A stretch of DNA of 7,255 nucleotides from NCBI GenBank assembly GCA_937934385.1, contig CALGZV010000104.1:1-7255 (forward strand), in the 5' to 3' direction. Shown piece after piece: positions 7,235-7,255 of the stretch. Below the pieces are notes generated by a model. It saw only the letters and a list, made by a program, of their open reading frames with translations, searched no databases and was not told where the DNA came from. Position 1 is the stretch's first letter. Each line of letters starts with the position of its first letter. This stretch comes from an uncultured Clostridia bacterium. GTDB taxonomy: Bacteria; Bacillota; Clostridia; Oscillospirales; CAG-272. Position numbers and translations under genes: made by a program.

Positions 7235-7255
7235 AGGTATATAAAAACGCATAAT

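Overview
The window is an ordinary-looking chromosomal purine biosynthesis cluster from a bacterium that is probably a member of the Firmicutes, class Clostridia (Ruminococcus/Oscillospiraceae-like). That placement is an inference. It rests on strong purine-rich Shine-Dalgarno sites, moderate base composition, the single-chain ~1230-residue PurL, and above all the use of a PurO-type IMP cyclohydrolase next to a stand-alone AICAR formyltransferase instead of one bifunctional PurH. All genes are on the + strand and no mobile element, CRISPR array, tRNA, rRNA or defence gene was seen.

Layout: 1-162 holds the last 53 codons of purN (GAR formyltransferase), cut by the window edge. 205-924 is purO (IMP cyclohydrolase). 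936-2120 is a stand-alone AICAR formyltransferase that closely resembles the C-terminal half of the eukaryotic ATIC type. 2121-2274 is the only real gap; it has no gene but carries a strong 13-bp inverted repeat and a second weaker hairpin. 2275-3543 is purD (GAR synthetase). 3545-7234 is purL (FGAM synthase with fused glutaminase domain). 7235-7255 is a short tail with nothing recognisable.

Together the genes cover five steps of de novo IMP synthesis: PurD makes GAR from phosphoribosylamine and glycine, PurN formylates it, PurL amidates FGAR to FGAM, and, after steps encoded elsewhere (purM, purE/K, purC, purB), the AICAR formyltransferase and PurO perform the last two steps to IMP. Spacing (42, 11, 154 and 1 nt) suggests co-transcription, with the 154-nt gap as the one place where expression of purD-purL could be set separately from the upstream genes. 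The operon start and any leader riboswitch lie outside the window.

I did not find a novel system. The points most worth a second look are the split, eukaryote-like version of the last two purine steps and the structured purH-purD intergenic region.
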